From contig OY987231.1 in assembly GCA_963920705.1 (NCBI GenBank), positions 7,929,424-7,993,423 on the forward strand: a stretch of 64,000 nucleotides of DNA. Reading direction: 5' to 3'. This DNA is from Odiellus spinosus. Taxonomy: Eukaryota > Arthropoda > Arachnida > Opiliones > Phalangiidae. Positions 1-15,283 of the stretch are shown piece after piece. The translations under genes and the position numbers were made by a program. Positions within the stretch are counted from its first letter, which is position 1. Every line of letters begins with the position of its first letter. The notes beneath the pieces are model-generated. The model made no database searches, was not told where the DNA came from, and worked only from the letters and a program-made list of their open reading frames with translations.

Positions 1-620
1 GTTCATTGGATTTATTTTTATTTTATTTTTTTAATTAATATTTCATATAATAATTGTCGAGAATTTGTAGTAACACCAATAATTTTACTACTTTTTCCAC
101 AAAATGTGTATCGATATTATCTGATATTACCAGGATTATATAAGAACCTCCTTTGTGAGAAGTATCTTATTGAAAATGGATTACACACTTTATTCGCGTT
201 AAAATAGTGAGGCGGGCGAGTTTGACACGGGAAAAAGCAGAATACAGAATTTAGTACAAAAAATTGTAAACTTCGTTTGCCAGACTATATAGCGGAAAAA
301 TTTGGTTATTCTAGAGTTTTGATGTTGATAATATGGGCACTATGATACGTCCCACAAAAAGGGAATTTAGATACTTCTGGCATTACCAATTTTTAAAAAC
401 CTTTTGTTTCCTCACCTGGCCCAGGCGAAATTAACCAAATAAAGTAATTAATATATTCATCTTATTCGCTTTCCTGACTGAAATTCATAAGAGGCGTCGG
501 TTAACGATACTTATAACTATAATCATTGAACATTTAAGAGAAAGTTTTTGCGCGTGCAATAGCGAAATATTCAAATGTATATAGTAATCGAGAAATTTAA
601 TTTAAAAAAATCATGCTAAA
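1..620. other. AT-rich 5' intergenic stretch
   Basis: I see no coding exon, RNA gene or clear repeat here. The last 100 bases before position 621 should contain the promoter of secreted gene A, but no convincing TATA box or initiator stands out from the AT-rich background. Confidence 0.4.
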
Positions 621-2150
621 ATGATTCGTATTTCGTTTTGCACTTGCGTCATTTGTTTAATTATGGGTTTCCACTTTGGGCAAGGTGAGATTTTAATTAC
701 TTATTCGCGGTTGATACTGCTTTGTTGTGATTTGATTTTCGAGGTAATTACAAAGGCTAATCAAATCAAGTTACTCATGAAGGAAAATGTTGTAAATTTT
801 GGTCTTCTAGCCCATACCCACGAGACGTAAATCTTTAGAAAGTCTGAAACTCTTTCTACTGATCCATGTGCTAACTTTAATTGCTGATGGAGGGCTCCTA
901 AATAACTATTTTCAAGCTTAAAGGGAGAATGCAACCTAATTACTAGTGATTTTTTTTTATCGATTCCTTGTCGTTTAAATAGGCCTAATCCACCGATAAA
1001 AAGTTTACAATACAAATATTAAACTAGAAATAAATTTAAAACTTACCCTGAAAATAGGCTTAGCGGGATTCATGGAGATCCTGAATTGCGTCCGGGTAAG
1101 GTCTAGCGACCAATGAGTAAAGGCCCGTCGCTCACGCGAGATCTCCACGAGACTTACAGTCGCGTGCGATTGGTCGCTAGACCTTACACGCGAGGAAATC
1201 AGGACCTCCATAAATCCCGATAAGCCTATTTTCAGGGTAAGTTTTAAATTTATTTTTAGTTTAATATTTGTCTGTAAATATTTTCAGTAGTGGATTAGGC
1301 CTATTTAAACAATAAGGAATCGATAAAAAAATCACTTGTTGTTAGGTTGCATTCTCCCTTTAAGACCTTTCTGCTAGAGCTGTTGTAAATTCATTAGATT
1401 GAGAAACGCTATAAGCGAGCTTCTCCGTGAGTTCAATCATTTCTACAGAAGGTTATAATTGTCCCTGTAGAAGTGTTACAATTGTCGCACACTTCTCATA
1501 TCATAGAGACTAAACACAAAGGATTGCCGAATATAATTAAAATTTTCTCTCCCCCCTCCGAGATTGAGAAAGAGTAATAACGCGTTGTTTGTCAATAGCA
1601 AGCTCTGGTTTATATCATTACTTTCCGTTTCACCCAAGTTAAGTGACGATGCTTGCGGAAAAGGTGTTGATGTAATTAAATGTTAAGTAGGATATCATTC
1701 AACTGGACACTGTTTTTAGGTGCTCGCGTTCAAGAAGCTAGCAATACAACTACGTGGTTAACTCTAAACCGAACTAAACGAGCCACTAGCAACGTTCTTT
1801 CATGGCGTATTATCTACAGTTTCACCATAAAACTATCCAAGATAGCTGGGGACGATGTTCTACTGAAGAACTTGATCCAAATGATATCTACCAAGACTGG
1901 TGATGTTTCCAAGGCATCAATATACGGTTATTACGGCTATAGCGTTCCCTACGCCTACGTCGCGGCCAGGCCCATTATCTATTACGTCCCCGTTCAAACC
2001 CAACAGTACGCTTTGGTTCCCATTTCGACCATAAACGGCTTGACTTCGAATTTTGGAAATACCGTGAGCAACTCGGAACTTTTGGAACAACTGATTCAAC
2101 TGATACAACAAGCTTTGGACGAATCTTACGATAGTACCGATTCGGCCTAA
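621..2150 (+). CDS. Small secreted protein, gene A of a three-gene family (unknown function)
   Basis: Two exons, 621..684 and 1720..2150, give 164 residues. Exon 1 ends one base into a codon at a GTGAGA donor; exon 2 follows TTTTTAG and restores the frame. Exon 1 encodes little but a hydrophobic signal peptide (residues 1 to about 21). A basic Lys-Arg site at 41-42 suggests proprotein processing. The rest has a conserved block (ATS..W..IY....K.SK..G...LL.N....I.T..G..SKA), a Tyr/Pro/Val-rich middle ending in IIYYVPVQTQQ, and an acidic amphipathic end of the form FGN.VSN.ELLEQLIQLIQ. Genes B and C downstream share this architecture and splice phase. AATAAA lies at about 2260. A 438-bp TTAA-flanked MITE sits in the intron. 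I do not recognise the family; secreted effector, cuticle/silk-like or antimicrobial roles are all guesses. Confidence 0.75.
918..1363. mobile_element. TTAA-flanked MITE in the intron of gene A
   Basis: TTAA at 918-921 and 1360-1363 brackets a body of 438 bp. The ends are inverted copies (AGGGAGAATGCAACCTAA at the left, its complement at the right), and the inverted arms run about 170 bp on each side through TCGATTCCTT, TTTAAATAGGCCTAAT and CTGAAAATAGGCTTA. The centre is a second palindrome built around GGTCTAGCGACCAAT. There is no coding capacity. A related, more diverged copy lies at about 34968-35401, and an expanded relative at about 15284-16405. TTAA target duplication is typical of the piggyBac and Kolobok superfamilies; which applies is an inference. 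Confidence 0.8.
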
Positions 2151-2550
2151 TTTATTCTTTTCTCGCAAGGTCGCGATCTAAAAAAGAACTGAAATTATTG
2201 TTCTAAAGACGTTTTTGGTGGATTTTAAGTCTGTAGTACAGATTTTTTGATAATTGCGCAATAAATTTGAAAATTTAATATCCGGCACGTATTATTCGAC
2301 CTTGGCCTAAAGTAGATATTTTAATTAACTTCAGACGAATTCCAAATATTAACTTGTTTTTTTTCAGTCTTGTATTGTGGATTCCGTCATCAACTACGTA
2401 AGAGTTGCTATTGGTCTTTCATAATTTAAATAGTAAGCCTAATGATTTGTAGGGCGTTTTATAGCTAGGCATATTAATGTGTACTCAGTTGAAACCATGT
2501 CGAAACAATTCTTTAACGTATGGGTTTTTCCCTTCTCTCGTTAATCTCAC

Positions 2551-2663
2551 TGACGTCGGGGGACGTAGACGACTTCATTTGTTTTATTTTTTAAAGCAAA
2601 GACTTGATTTCTTAGCCAATTCGCGTTTTTCAAAGTACTCATCAGATTGCTCTAGCGAATGCC
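2551..2663 (+). promoter_or_regulatory. Conserved proximal promoter and 5' leader of gene B
   Basis: About 110 bp upstream of the gene B start codon are kept at 6212-6326 upstream of gene C. Shared elements are TGACGTCGGGG.ACGTA (a CRE-like TGACGTC core followed by a second ACGT), a TTTGTTTTATTTTTT run, CCAATTCGCG (containing a CCAAT box) and CTCATCAGATTGCTCTAGCGAATG just before the ATG, in which TCATCAG may be an initiator. The two copies are recent duplicates, so conservation alone does not prove function. Confidence 0.4.
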
Positions 2664-4420
2664 ATGTCTAGCGGACGTTTTTTTTCGTGTCTGCTTCTTG
2701 TTGTAATTTTGGTGATAGAACTTACCCATGGTGAGTCTTCTTCGTTTTAAAGTTACAACAACGTTTAGTTTACTATAAATTGTTAAAATATATTCTTTCT
2801 ACTGTCTTAAAGGGACTATCTGCCCCCTTTAAAGTCGCCTTTTAGTGCTTATCAGACTTCGTTGACCTTAAGAAATTGTACAGACAAAACTAGGGTGTGT
2901 ACTTAATTTAAAGGGGCAAATTCTCGAGCAGGTAGGGCTTTTAAAGGCCCTATCTACTCTGAAACATGCCCCTTTAAAATGCTCTTCCCTTACGCACGCA
3001 GCCTAACTTTGACTGTACAATTTATTTTGTACAACGTCGTCTGCTAAGCTAGAAAAGAAGGAGACTTTAAAGGTGATTTGAAAATCGTAGATAGTCCCTT
3101 TAAGGCCAATAAAACATTGGGAATAAGAAAGCAAGGAATATGAGTAATAACCATATTAAACCCATGTTAAAAATAGATCCCCTTCATGTGTCTACGTCTA
3201 GTACTTGTAGACCTATATAAGATATGAAAATCCCCAAAAGGAGACGACGCGCACTACCCATTAGTTTGGCCATGGCAACTGAAAACGTTTTTTTTGCCAT
3301 TAAGCAACCTTCGTCGAACAAAAGAAATTTCTTTTCCCTATTTTTCCCAAAAATCGTACCAATTTTAGCCCAACAAAGAAGAATTTTACCTAGATATGAA
3401 CCATACCCATTTAACAATTTCGAAACAATTTGAAAATTTTGAAAAGGGTTTCACAGTGAAATCGAGAAAATCCCATGGAGATTTTTTCGATTGAAATGGC
3501 CAAAAACGTTTTCGGTTGCCATGGCCAAACTAATGGGTAGTGCGTCGTTCCCTTTTGGGGATTTTCCTATCTTGTGTAGAGATATGGACAAAATCGGCGA
3601 TAAACACCTCGGGTACTCTCCTTGTTAGTTCATCTTACTTCCCATTTGGTTGTTGATGGCAAAAGAATCTCTTTTCCTGTTGGAAATCTATCTGTTATCG
3701 AAATGACGTGGATGACCAACAGGGAAAAAGAGATCCTTCTACAGCAGATACTTTTAAGTCACGGGAGTTTGGGTTAGTCAATCGGTCTTAGTGGTAATGC
3801 GAGAGTATGGTCGTACTGAATAGACGATGGAAATCCACAGTATTGTGACATTTTTATTTAGTATCAAGGACAGGTTTAATCAGAACCAAGGTTGTTGTTG
3901 AAATCCACGAGAACAGCCCAGTTTTTCCAATACATACGAACGTAGTCGTTTACCAAATACCAAATCTCCCTCAGTTAAGGTGAATGGACTAAGATCCAAT
4001 CGTACCAGAAGACAAAGTCGAACGAAAGCTACCTCAACGGGCGCCATTCTAATGTGGCAAAGCATATATGTCATGTCTGTGAAGATGTCAAAAGCCTTTG
4101 GAAATAATGCGTTATTGGCCAACATGAACGACATGATCACGACCGAAATAGGTCAAACATCCAAGGCATATTGTGGTGGTGGTGGAGGAGGTTACCGAGG
4201 TGGGTACGGGGGATATAGTTACTCCCAACCACCTATAGTATATTACGTGCAAGAGCAGCAACCCGTCTATTTTGATACTGGTATCACCGATTTCACCAGC
4301 GGGTTTGGAGACGTCGTTAGCAACAACGCCTTGATCGAACAGTTGATTGCTTTGATACAGACTGCAATTGATGATTCCTACACGTACTACTACCAAAGTG
4401 ATACAACTGCTAAGAAATGA
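2664..4420 (+). CDS. Small secreted protein, gene B (Gly/Tyr-rich, unknown function)
   Basis: Two exons, 2664..2730 and 3975..4420, give 170 residues. The start ATG opens a classic signal peptide (MSSGRFF then SCLLLVVILVIEL). The donor is GTGAGT in phase 1; the acceptor CTCCCTCAG is at 3974. After cleavage there is a strongly basic stretch (RSNRTRRQSRTK, residues 29-40), a likely proprotein-convertase site. Then comes the block shared with gene A, beginning ATSTGAILMWQSIY. A Cys followed by a Gly/Tyr segment (CGGGGGG then YRGGYGGYSYSQPP) replaces the gene A middle, and the acidic amphipathic C-terminus (FGDVVSNNALIEQLIALIQ) is kept. AATAAA is at 4448-4453. The 1.2-kb intron contains two MITE-like insertions that the sister gene C lacks. 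It belongs to no family I know. Confidence 0.8.
2807..3103. mobile_element. 289-bp TTAA MITE in the gene B intron, with an empty site in gene C
   Basis: TTAA at 2807-2810 and 3100-3103 flanks a body starting AGGGACTATCTGCC and ending GATAGTCCCT. The two halves are inverted relatives (TTTAAAGTC, CGTTG, TTGTACAG and GGGGCA motifs recur in mirror order). The corresponding place in the gene C intron, about 6462-6485, reads CTATCTTAAAGCCAAT with a single TTAA and no insert, while gene B reads CTGTCTTAA[insert]TTAAGGCCAAT. That is a direct filled/empty comparison and fixes the boundaries. Confidence 0.85.
3205..3600. mobile_element. Palindromic MITE-like insertion in the gene B intron
   Basis: The left arm (GATATGAAAATCCCCAAAAGG, then CCCATTAGTTTGGCCATGGC) is the near-perfect inverse of the right arm (GCCATGGCCAAACTAATGGG, then CCCTTTTGGGGATTTTCC), with about 100-bp arms and a 200-bp unrelated centre. 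The gene C intron lacks it. Unlike the TTAA element, the surrounding sequence is not cleanly alignable (about 90 bp present in gene C is missing here), so the exact ends and target duplication are unclear. Confidence 0.65.
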
Positions 4421-4494
4421 ATTGTATACCACACAAAATTTATTTGTAATAAATGTGTTCCTTGTCTTTCTTTAGCTTGCTTAAATATAATTCT

Positions 4495-4640
4495 TTAGAA
4501 CCAAAGTTGCCCAAGCAACGTTTTCAAGGAAGATTTTTTGGGAAAAAAGGAGCTTTTTCGTTTTAACTAAGGTAAATTTCCATAGTTACGACGAAAAAGT
4601 TGCATTTTTGGGCTAAAATATCTTCCTTTGAAACGCGCCT
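4495..4640. repeat. Short palindromic repeat downstream of gene B
   Basis: A stem is formed by CTTTTTCGTTTTAACTAAGG and, after AAATTTCC, its imperfect complement TAGTTACGACGAAAAAG. Outer parts (AAAGTTGCCCAAGCAACG) add further self-complementarity. A related copy with CAACTTTTTCGTCGTAACTAA lies at about 53620-53765. It looks like a small MITE family; target duplications are not resolvable. Confidence 0.45.
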
Positions 4641-5275
4641 TTACAGTGGTCCGTTCTAGTGAGTCCTTGAACAGATGAGATTATTGATACTACTCGTGGT
4701 GGTATTTCTATCGACAATCGTTCTAGCGACTTGCTAAGATGGGAACGTTTCACAACACTTTTTCGCGAAACTTTGAATGACCCAGGTGTGAAATGGTCGC
4801 GTCATAAAATGTCCAATCTAGTCCATAGCGGAAGCGGAGCAAAAACCCGTAATAGTTGTGTAATATTATTTTTCTGCATTCTTGCGGATTTTGACCGCCA
4901 GACAACGCTAATAATCGCCCGCGACGGAAGTTAGCCAAGGAATCTGTTGACACTAGAAAGAGAAGATTAAAGTCTTTCAATAGAGATTTTTTTCAAATCA
5001 AGACATTTTCTTTTCGATAAAAATGCCTGCCACCTCTCAACGACATAACGAATTAACGAAAAGTTATGTAGTTAGGTCGTTGAGTGGAAGAGCTTTGGAA
5101 AATATTTTTTATGCACCCATGGAACCGAGGGTTTAACCATAAAATAAGTTAAAGGGAGTATCAAAATAAAATATTGTTTACTAAACACACGGCACTGTTT
5201 GTTACTTAAACGTAACCAGCGCCAGCTTTAGGACGCGGTTTCAGCTATAGTGGTACTTTGTTGATTCATGCAAAA

Positions 5276-5560
5276 AGTGGGCCTTTATGCTCCCTTCAAA
5301 GGCCATATCTGCTCTTAAATCTGCCCCTTGAAAATAAACATCCCATTTGCCGGCAACCTAGCGTTGATTGTACACCAACGTCTTTTTCTATGCAAGAGGC
5401 GACTTTAAAGAGACTATCGGCAATCTTCAAAATCTCGTTAATTTCGCCTTCTTTTCTTGCTTAGTTAGTCAACATTAACCAAAACAAACTGTACATTCAA
5501 AGCTAGGTTGTGTGCATAAGGATAGGTTCTGTAAAGGGGCTTTAAATTTCTTATACTCTT
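5276..5560. repeat. Rearranged copy of the gene B intron MITE family
   Basis: This stretch resembles the 2807-3103 element with its two halves in the opposite order: the segment with GGCC.TATCTGCTC, CTGCCCCTT, CCTAGCGTTGATTGTAC and GACTTTAAAG comes first, then the half with AGACTATCGGCAATC, TAGTTAGTCAAC and ACATTCAAAGCTAGGTTGTG. The same permuted arrangement occurs at 7838-8115 in the other duplication copy, so it predates the duplication. Confidence 0.5.
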
Positions 5561-5654
5561 GATAATGCCTTTAAAGAGTTACAGCATTATCTGGAAAGGT
5601 TTGGATAAGCAGACGAATTTTAATAATGGATTTTTCTCTAATAACCTTGTGTTC

Positions 5655-5777
5655 GGTACCCATTTCGACCATAAACGAATTTTGGAAATACCGTGAACAA
5701 CTCGGAACTTGGATAACTCGGAACAACTGATTCAACAAGCTTTAGACGAATTTTACGATGGTAACGATTCGGCCTGA
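5655..5777 (+). pseudogene. Decayed 3' fragment of secreted gene A
   Basis: The piece matches positions 2017-2150 of gene A: CCCATTTCGACCATAAACG, then AATTTTGGAAATACCGTGA and ACAACTGATTCAACAAGCTT, ending GATTCGGCCTGA. It has a deletion of about ten bases after ATAAACG and an added partial repeat (AACTCGGAACTTGGATAACTCGG), which break the frame. The downstream 3' flank (CTAAAGACGTTTTTGGTG, TTTAATATCCGG.ACGTATT) is also retained. It has no signal-peptide exon or promoter of its own, as expected for a gene cut by a duplication breakpoint. Confidence 0.8.
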
Positions 5778-6326
5778 TTGATTCATTTCTCGAAGGGTTG
5801 CGATGTAAAAAAAAAAACTGAAATTATCCTTCTAAAGACGTTTTTGGTGTGTTAAGTACTCGTATTCTTAGTCTGTAGTACAGATTTTTTTTTGATAATT
5901 CCGCAATAGATTTCAAAATTTAATATCCGGAACGTATTATTCGACCTTGGCCCTCAGTTGATATGTCAATTAACGTCAGACGAATTCCAAATAGTAACTT
6001 GTTTTTATCAGTCCAGTATCATGGATTCCGTCATTAACTACGTTGGTTTATCAACATTTAAATAAAAAGCCTAATGATTTGTGGAGCGTTCTATAGTTAG
6101 GCCTATTAATGTGTACTCAGTTGAAACCATGTCGAAATCCTTCGCGTGCCGGATGCTATTGTACAATTCGAAAACTATACGTTTTTTCCTTCTCTCGTTA
6201 ACTTCACTGAGCAAATCATGACGTCGGGGAACGTAAACGACTTTATTTGTTTTATTTTTTGAAAGCAAAACTATATCCTTGAATTCTTAACCAATTCGCG
6301 CTCATCAGATTGCTCTAGCGAATGTC

Positions 6327-7421
6327 ATGTCTAGCGGACGGTTTTTTTCCTGTCTGCTTCTGGTTGTAATTTTGGTAGTAGAACTTAACCATGGTGAGTC
6401 TTCTTCGTTTCACAGTTACAACCACGTTAGTTTACTATAAGAGGTTAAAATATATTCTGCTCACTATCTTAAAGCCAATATAAACATTGGAAATAAGTAA
6501 GCAAGAAATATGAGTAATAACCATCATCGCCCGTATTTCTTTCCTTCTACCTCTGCCACTTAAAGGTTTCCTGTTGGTTGGTCTACGTTGCCTACTTCAT
6601 CCGACTTCCCATTTGTCTGTTGTTGTCAAAAGAACTTCATCTATTTTTCCAGTTGGAAGTCTGCTCTCTGTTTTAAGTCACCGGAAGACCAATGAAAGGC
6701 GAGATCAAATAAAACAGACGTGAATGACCAACCAACAGGGAAGAAGAAATTCTTTCTAAAGCAGATACATTTAAGTCAAGGGTTTTTGGGTTAGTCGATC
6801 GATCTTAGTGTCATTGCGAGATTATAGTCGTGCTTTTAATAGACGATGGAAATCCACAGTTTTGGGACATTTTTATTTAGTATCAAAGACAGATTTAATC
6901 GTTGAAGTCCAAGAGAACAGTCCATTTTTTTCAATACCTACGAACGTAGTCGTTTACCAATTACCAAATCTTCCTCAGTTAAAGTGAATGGTCTAAGGTC
7001 CAATCGTACCAGGAGACAAAGTCGAACGAAAGCTACCTCAACGGGTGCCGTCCTAATGTGGCAACGCATATATGCCATGTCTTTGAAGATGTCGAAAGCC
7101 TTTGGAAACAATGCCTTATTGGCTAACCTGAACGACATGATCACGACTGAAATAGGGAAAACCTCCAGGGCCTACTGTGGTGGTGGTGGTGGAGGAGGAG
7201 GGTACCGAGGTGGGTACGGGGGTTATAGTTACTCCCAACCACCTATAGTATATTACGTTCAACAGCCGCAGCAGACATTTACTTTTGATACTGGTGTCAC
7301 CGATTTCACCAGTGGATTTGGAGACGCCGTTAGCAACGACGCCTTGCTCGAGCAGTTGATTACGTTGATACAGGCTGCCATTGATGATTCCTACACGTAC
7401 TACCAAAGTGAGGGAACCTAA
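6327..7421 (+). CDS. Small secreted protein, gene C (close paralogue of gene B)
   Basis: Two exons, 6327..6393 and 6979..7421, give 169 residues. The signal peptide exon differs from that of gene B by only a few residues, with the same phase-1 GTGAGT donor and a TTCCTCAG acceptor. The basic site (RSNRTRRQSRTK), the ATSTGAVLMWQ.IY block, a single Cys before an eight-glycine run, YRGGYGGYSYSQPPIVYYVQ and the FGDAVSNDALLEQLITLIQ end are all present. Codons and protein are intact, so the gene probably still functions after duplication. AATAAA is at 7456-7461. The intron is 585 bp, half that of gene B, and keeps the empty TTAA site. Confidence 0.8.
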
Positions 7422-7837
7422 GAAATAAATTGTATACAACTCAAAATTTATTTGTAATAAATTTATTAACGTACCATTGGAATCCATGGTAGAGTAATAT
7501 TTAAAAATATATATATAAAAAGAATAAATAAATTGGTTCATTATGTTTCTTTCGATTGATTTAATGAAAAGTTATATAGTTGGGTAGTTGAGTTGAAGAG
7601 CTTTGGAAAATGTTATTTATGCACCCAAATTGGAGCCCAGGATTTAACCATAAAATAAGTTAAAGGGAGTAACAAACCCAAAAATTGTCAACTAAACCCA
7701 CGCGACGGCTTGTTACTTAACGTAACCAGCACAAACTTTAGAAGGCGTTTAGGTATCATGGTGTCAGCATAAGTTATAAACTTATGGTGTTAGTTATAGC
7801 GGTAATTTGGTGATCCATCCAAAAAGTGGATATACTC

Positions 7838-8115
7838 TCTTCAAAGGCCCTATCTGCTCCTAAATCTACCCCTTGAAAATAAACATCGAATTTGCAGACA
7901 GCCTAGCGTTGATTGTACAATTTGTTATTCCCACCGTCTTCTGCTAGGCAAGAGGAGACTTTAAAGGGACTATCTGCGATTTTTTAAACCCCATTAAAGC
8001 CCTCTTCTTCACTTGTTTAGCAGACGACGTTGACCATAACAAATTTTACAGTTAAAGTTAAGAAAGATGGTTTTAAAGGGGCAAATTCTAGATCAGATAG
8101 GACCTTTAAAGGGGC
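7838..8115. repeat. Second permuted copy of the TTAA MITE family
   Basis: The order of halves is the same as at 5276-5560: AAGGCCCTATCTGCTCC, AGCCTAGCGTTGATTGTAC and GAGACTTTAAAGGGACTATC, then TTTAGCAGACGACGTTGACC, TTTACAGTTAAAG and TTTAAAGGGGCAAATTCTAG. Internal TTTAAAGGGACTATCTGC at about 7960 equals a terminus of the 2807-3103 element, so here two termini lie back to back in the middle. Confidence 0.5.
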
Positions 8116-8539
8116 TCTAAAACTCGCCTATAGTACCAGCTTACCAATATACTATATACTCTTGATAATACCTTTAAGAGTTACGCCATTATCGTGTAAA
8201 GTTTGGCTAAGTGGAGGAATTTTAATAAAGGATTTTTCTCTGATAATCTTGTGCTCGTATGAACTGAACCGAATCGAATCTAATGATTTTTGGGAAACCA
8301 GTCAGGGAGTCAGCCTTATGATCCTGGGTCATAAGGTCATAAGATCCAAAACCCTTTACTCATGCGTGCCTTTCCATCCCCCCTCCTTGTTTATCCAAAA
8401 TCCAAGTTTCTAGTCATTGAGCGTTTTTCATATAAAATGCGCTCAAGTTCGGTCTGAATAAAAGCTCTCGTACCCTGAATTTATTATTTTTATCTCTTTT
8501 AAATTTAACTAAGTTTTTTCACCTCTTTGAATCTTAAGA

Positions 8540-8651
8540 TAGCAAAACCTTGAATCCTATTGGTCTGTGTCGAATGACGTCACAAATACGGATGTTATAT
8601 GTTAAGCAAAAAGTTATCCGCGCGCGAGTTTATGCTAGTTAGATTTTCAAA
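8540..8651 (+). promoter_or_regulatory. Putative RanBP9/10 promoter with CRE palindrome
   Basis: The stretch before the start codon contains ATTGG (an inverted CCAAT box) near 8558, a perfect CRE palindrome TGACGTCA at 8575-8582, and GCGCGCGAG near 8620. The spacing (about 70 bp from CRE to ATG) is typical of a TATA-less housekeeping promoter. No start-site data are available, so this is an inference from motifs. Confidence 0.45.
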
Positions 8652-14927
<6,276 letters not shown>

Positions 14928-15283
14928 AATAGGTTAAGTTCTTTTTGAGACCAACACTCTCAAAGAGACAAAGAATCCCCCCCCCCCTTTTTTTTTCAAG
15001 TTTTGAGAATTATTTGTTTATTTTTAACGAGAGTTCGGTGTTAACGCAACTAGCTCAGCCAATTTATGAGAAAAAAACCAACAAAATGATATAGAATTAA
15101 ACAAAATACCATAAAAATTATAGGTGAATTTTAAAAGTTTAATAAAAACGTGGGGAAATTTAAACAATTCAACCGTAAAACCAAAAATTATTCTTAATTT
15201 CACTTCAGTTATCTTTTCCATAATATTTCCATTCAAATAATGATACACGAGTAATATGGGGCTTTTAATTCAATTCTGTAACT
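14928..15283. other. RanBP9/10 3' UTR and flank
   Basis: It carries the poly(A) signal AATAAA at 15141-15146, a C9/T9 homopolymer near 14980-14997 and otherwise AT-rich sequence. I see no other gene. Confidence 0.5.

Larger units (their letters stand above)
2012..5650 (+). repeat. Tandem segmental duplication, copy 1 (holds gene B)
   Basis: Sequence from the middle of gene A exon 2 (about 2012-2020) through gene B and its downstream flank to about 5650 is repeated from about 5651 to 8260. Matching landmarks in order: the 3' end of gene A, the GTGTACTCAGTTGAAACC segment, the promoter and both exons of gene B/C, a 170-bp block containing TTTAACCATAAAATAAGTTA, a palindromic repeat, and the terminal TTTTAATAA.GGATTTTTCTCT. 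Copy 1 is longer mainly because its gene B intron has gained insertions. Confidence 0.8.
5651..8260 (+). repeat. Tandem segmental duplication, copy 2 (holds gene C)
   Basis: This is the second copy of the unit at 2012-5650. The joint at about 5651 abuts the downstream-flank sequence (TTTTTCTCTAATAACCTTGTG) directly to the middle of gene A exon 2 (CCCATTTCGACCATAAACG). Copy 2 is about 1 kb shorter because it lacks the insertions found in the gene B intron. Confidence 0.8.
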
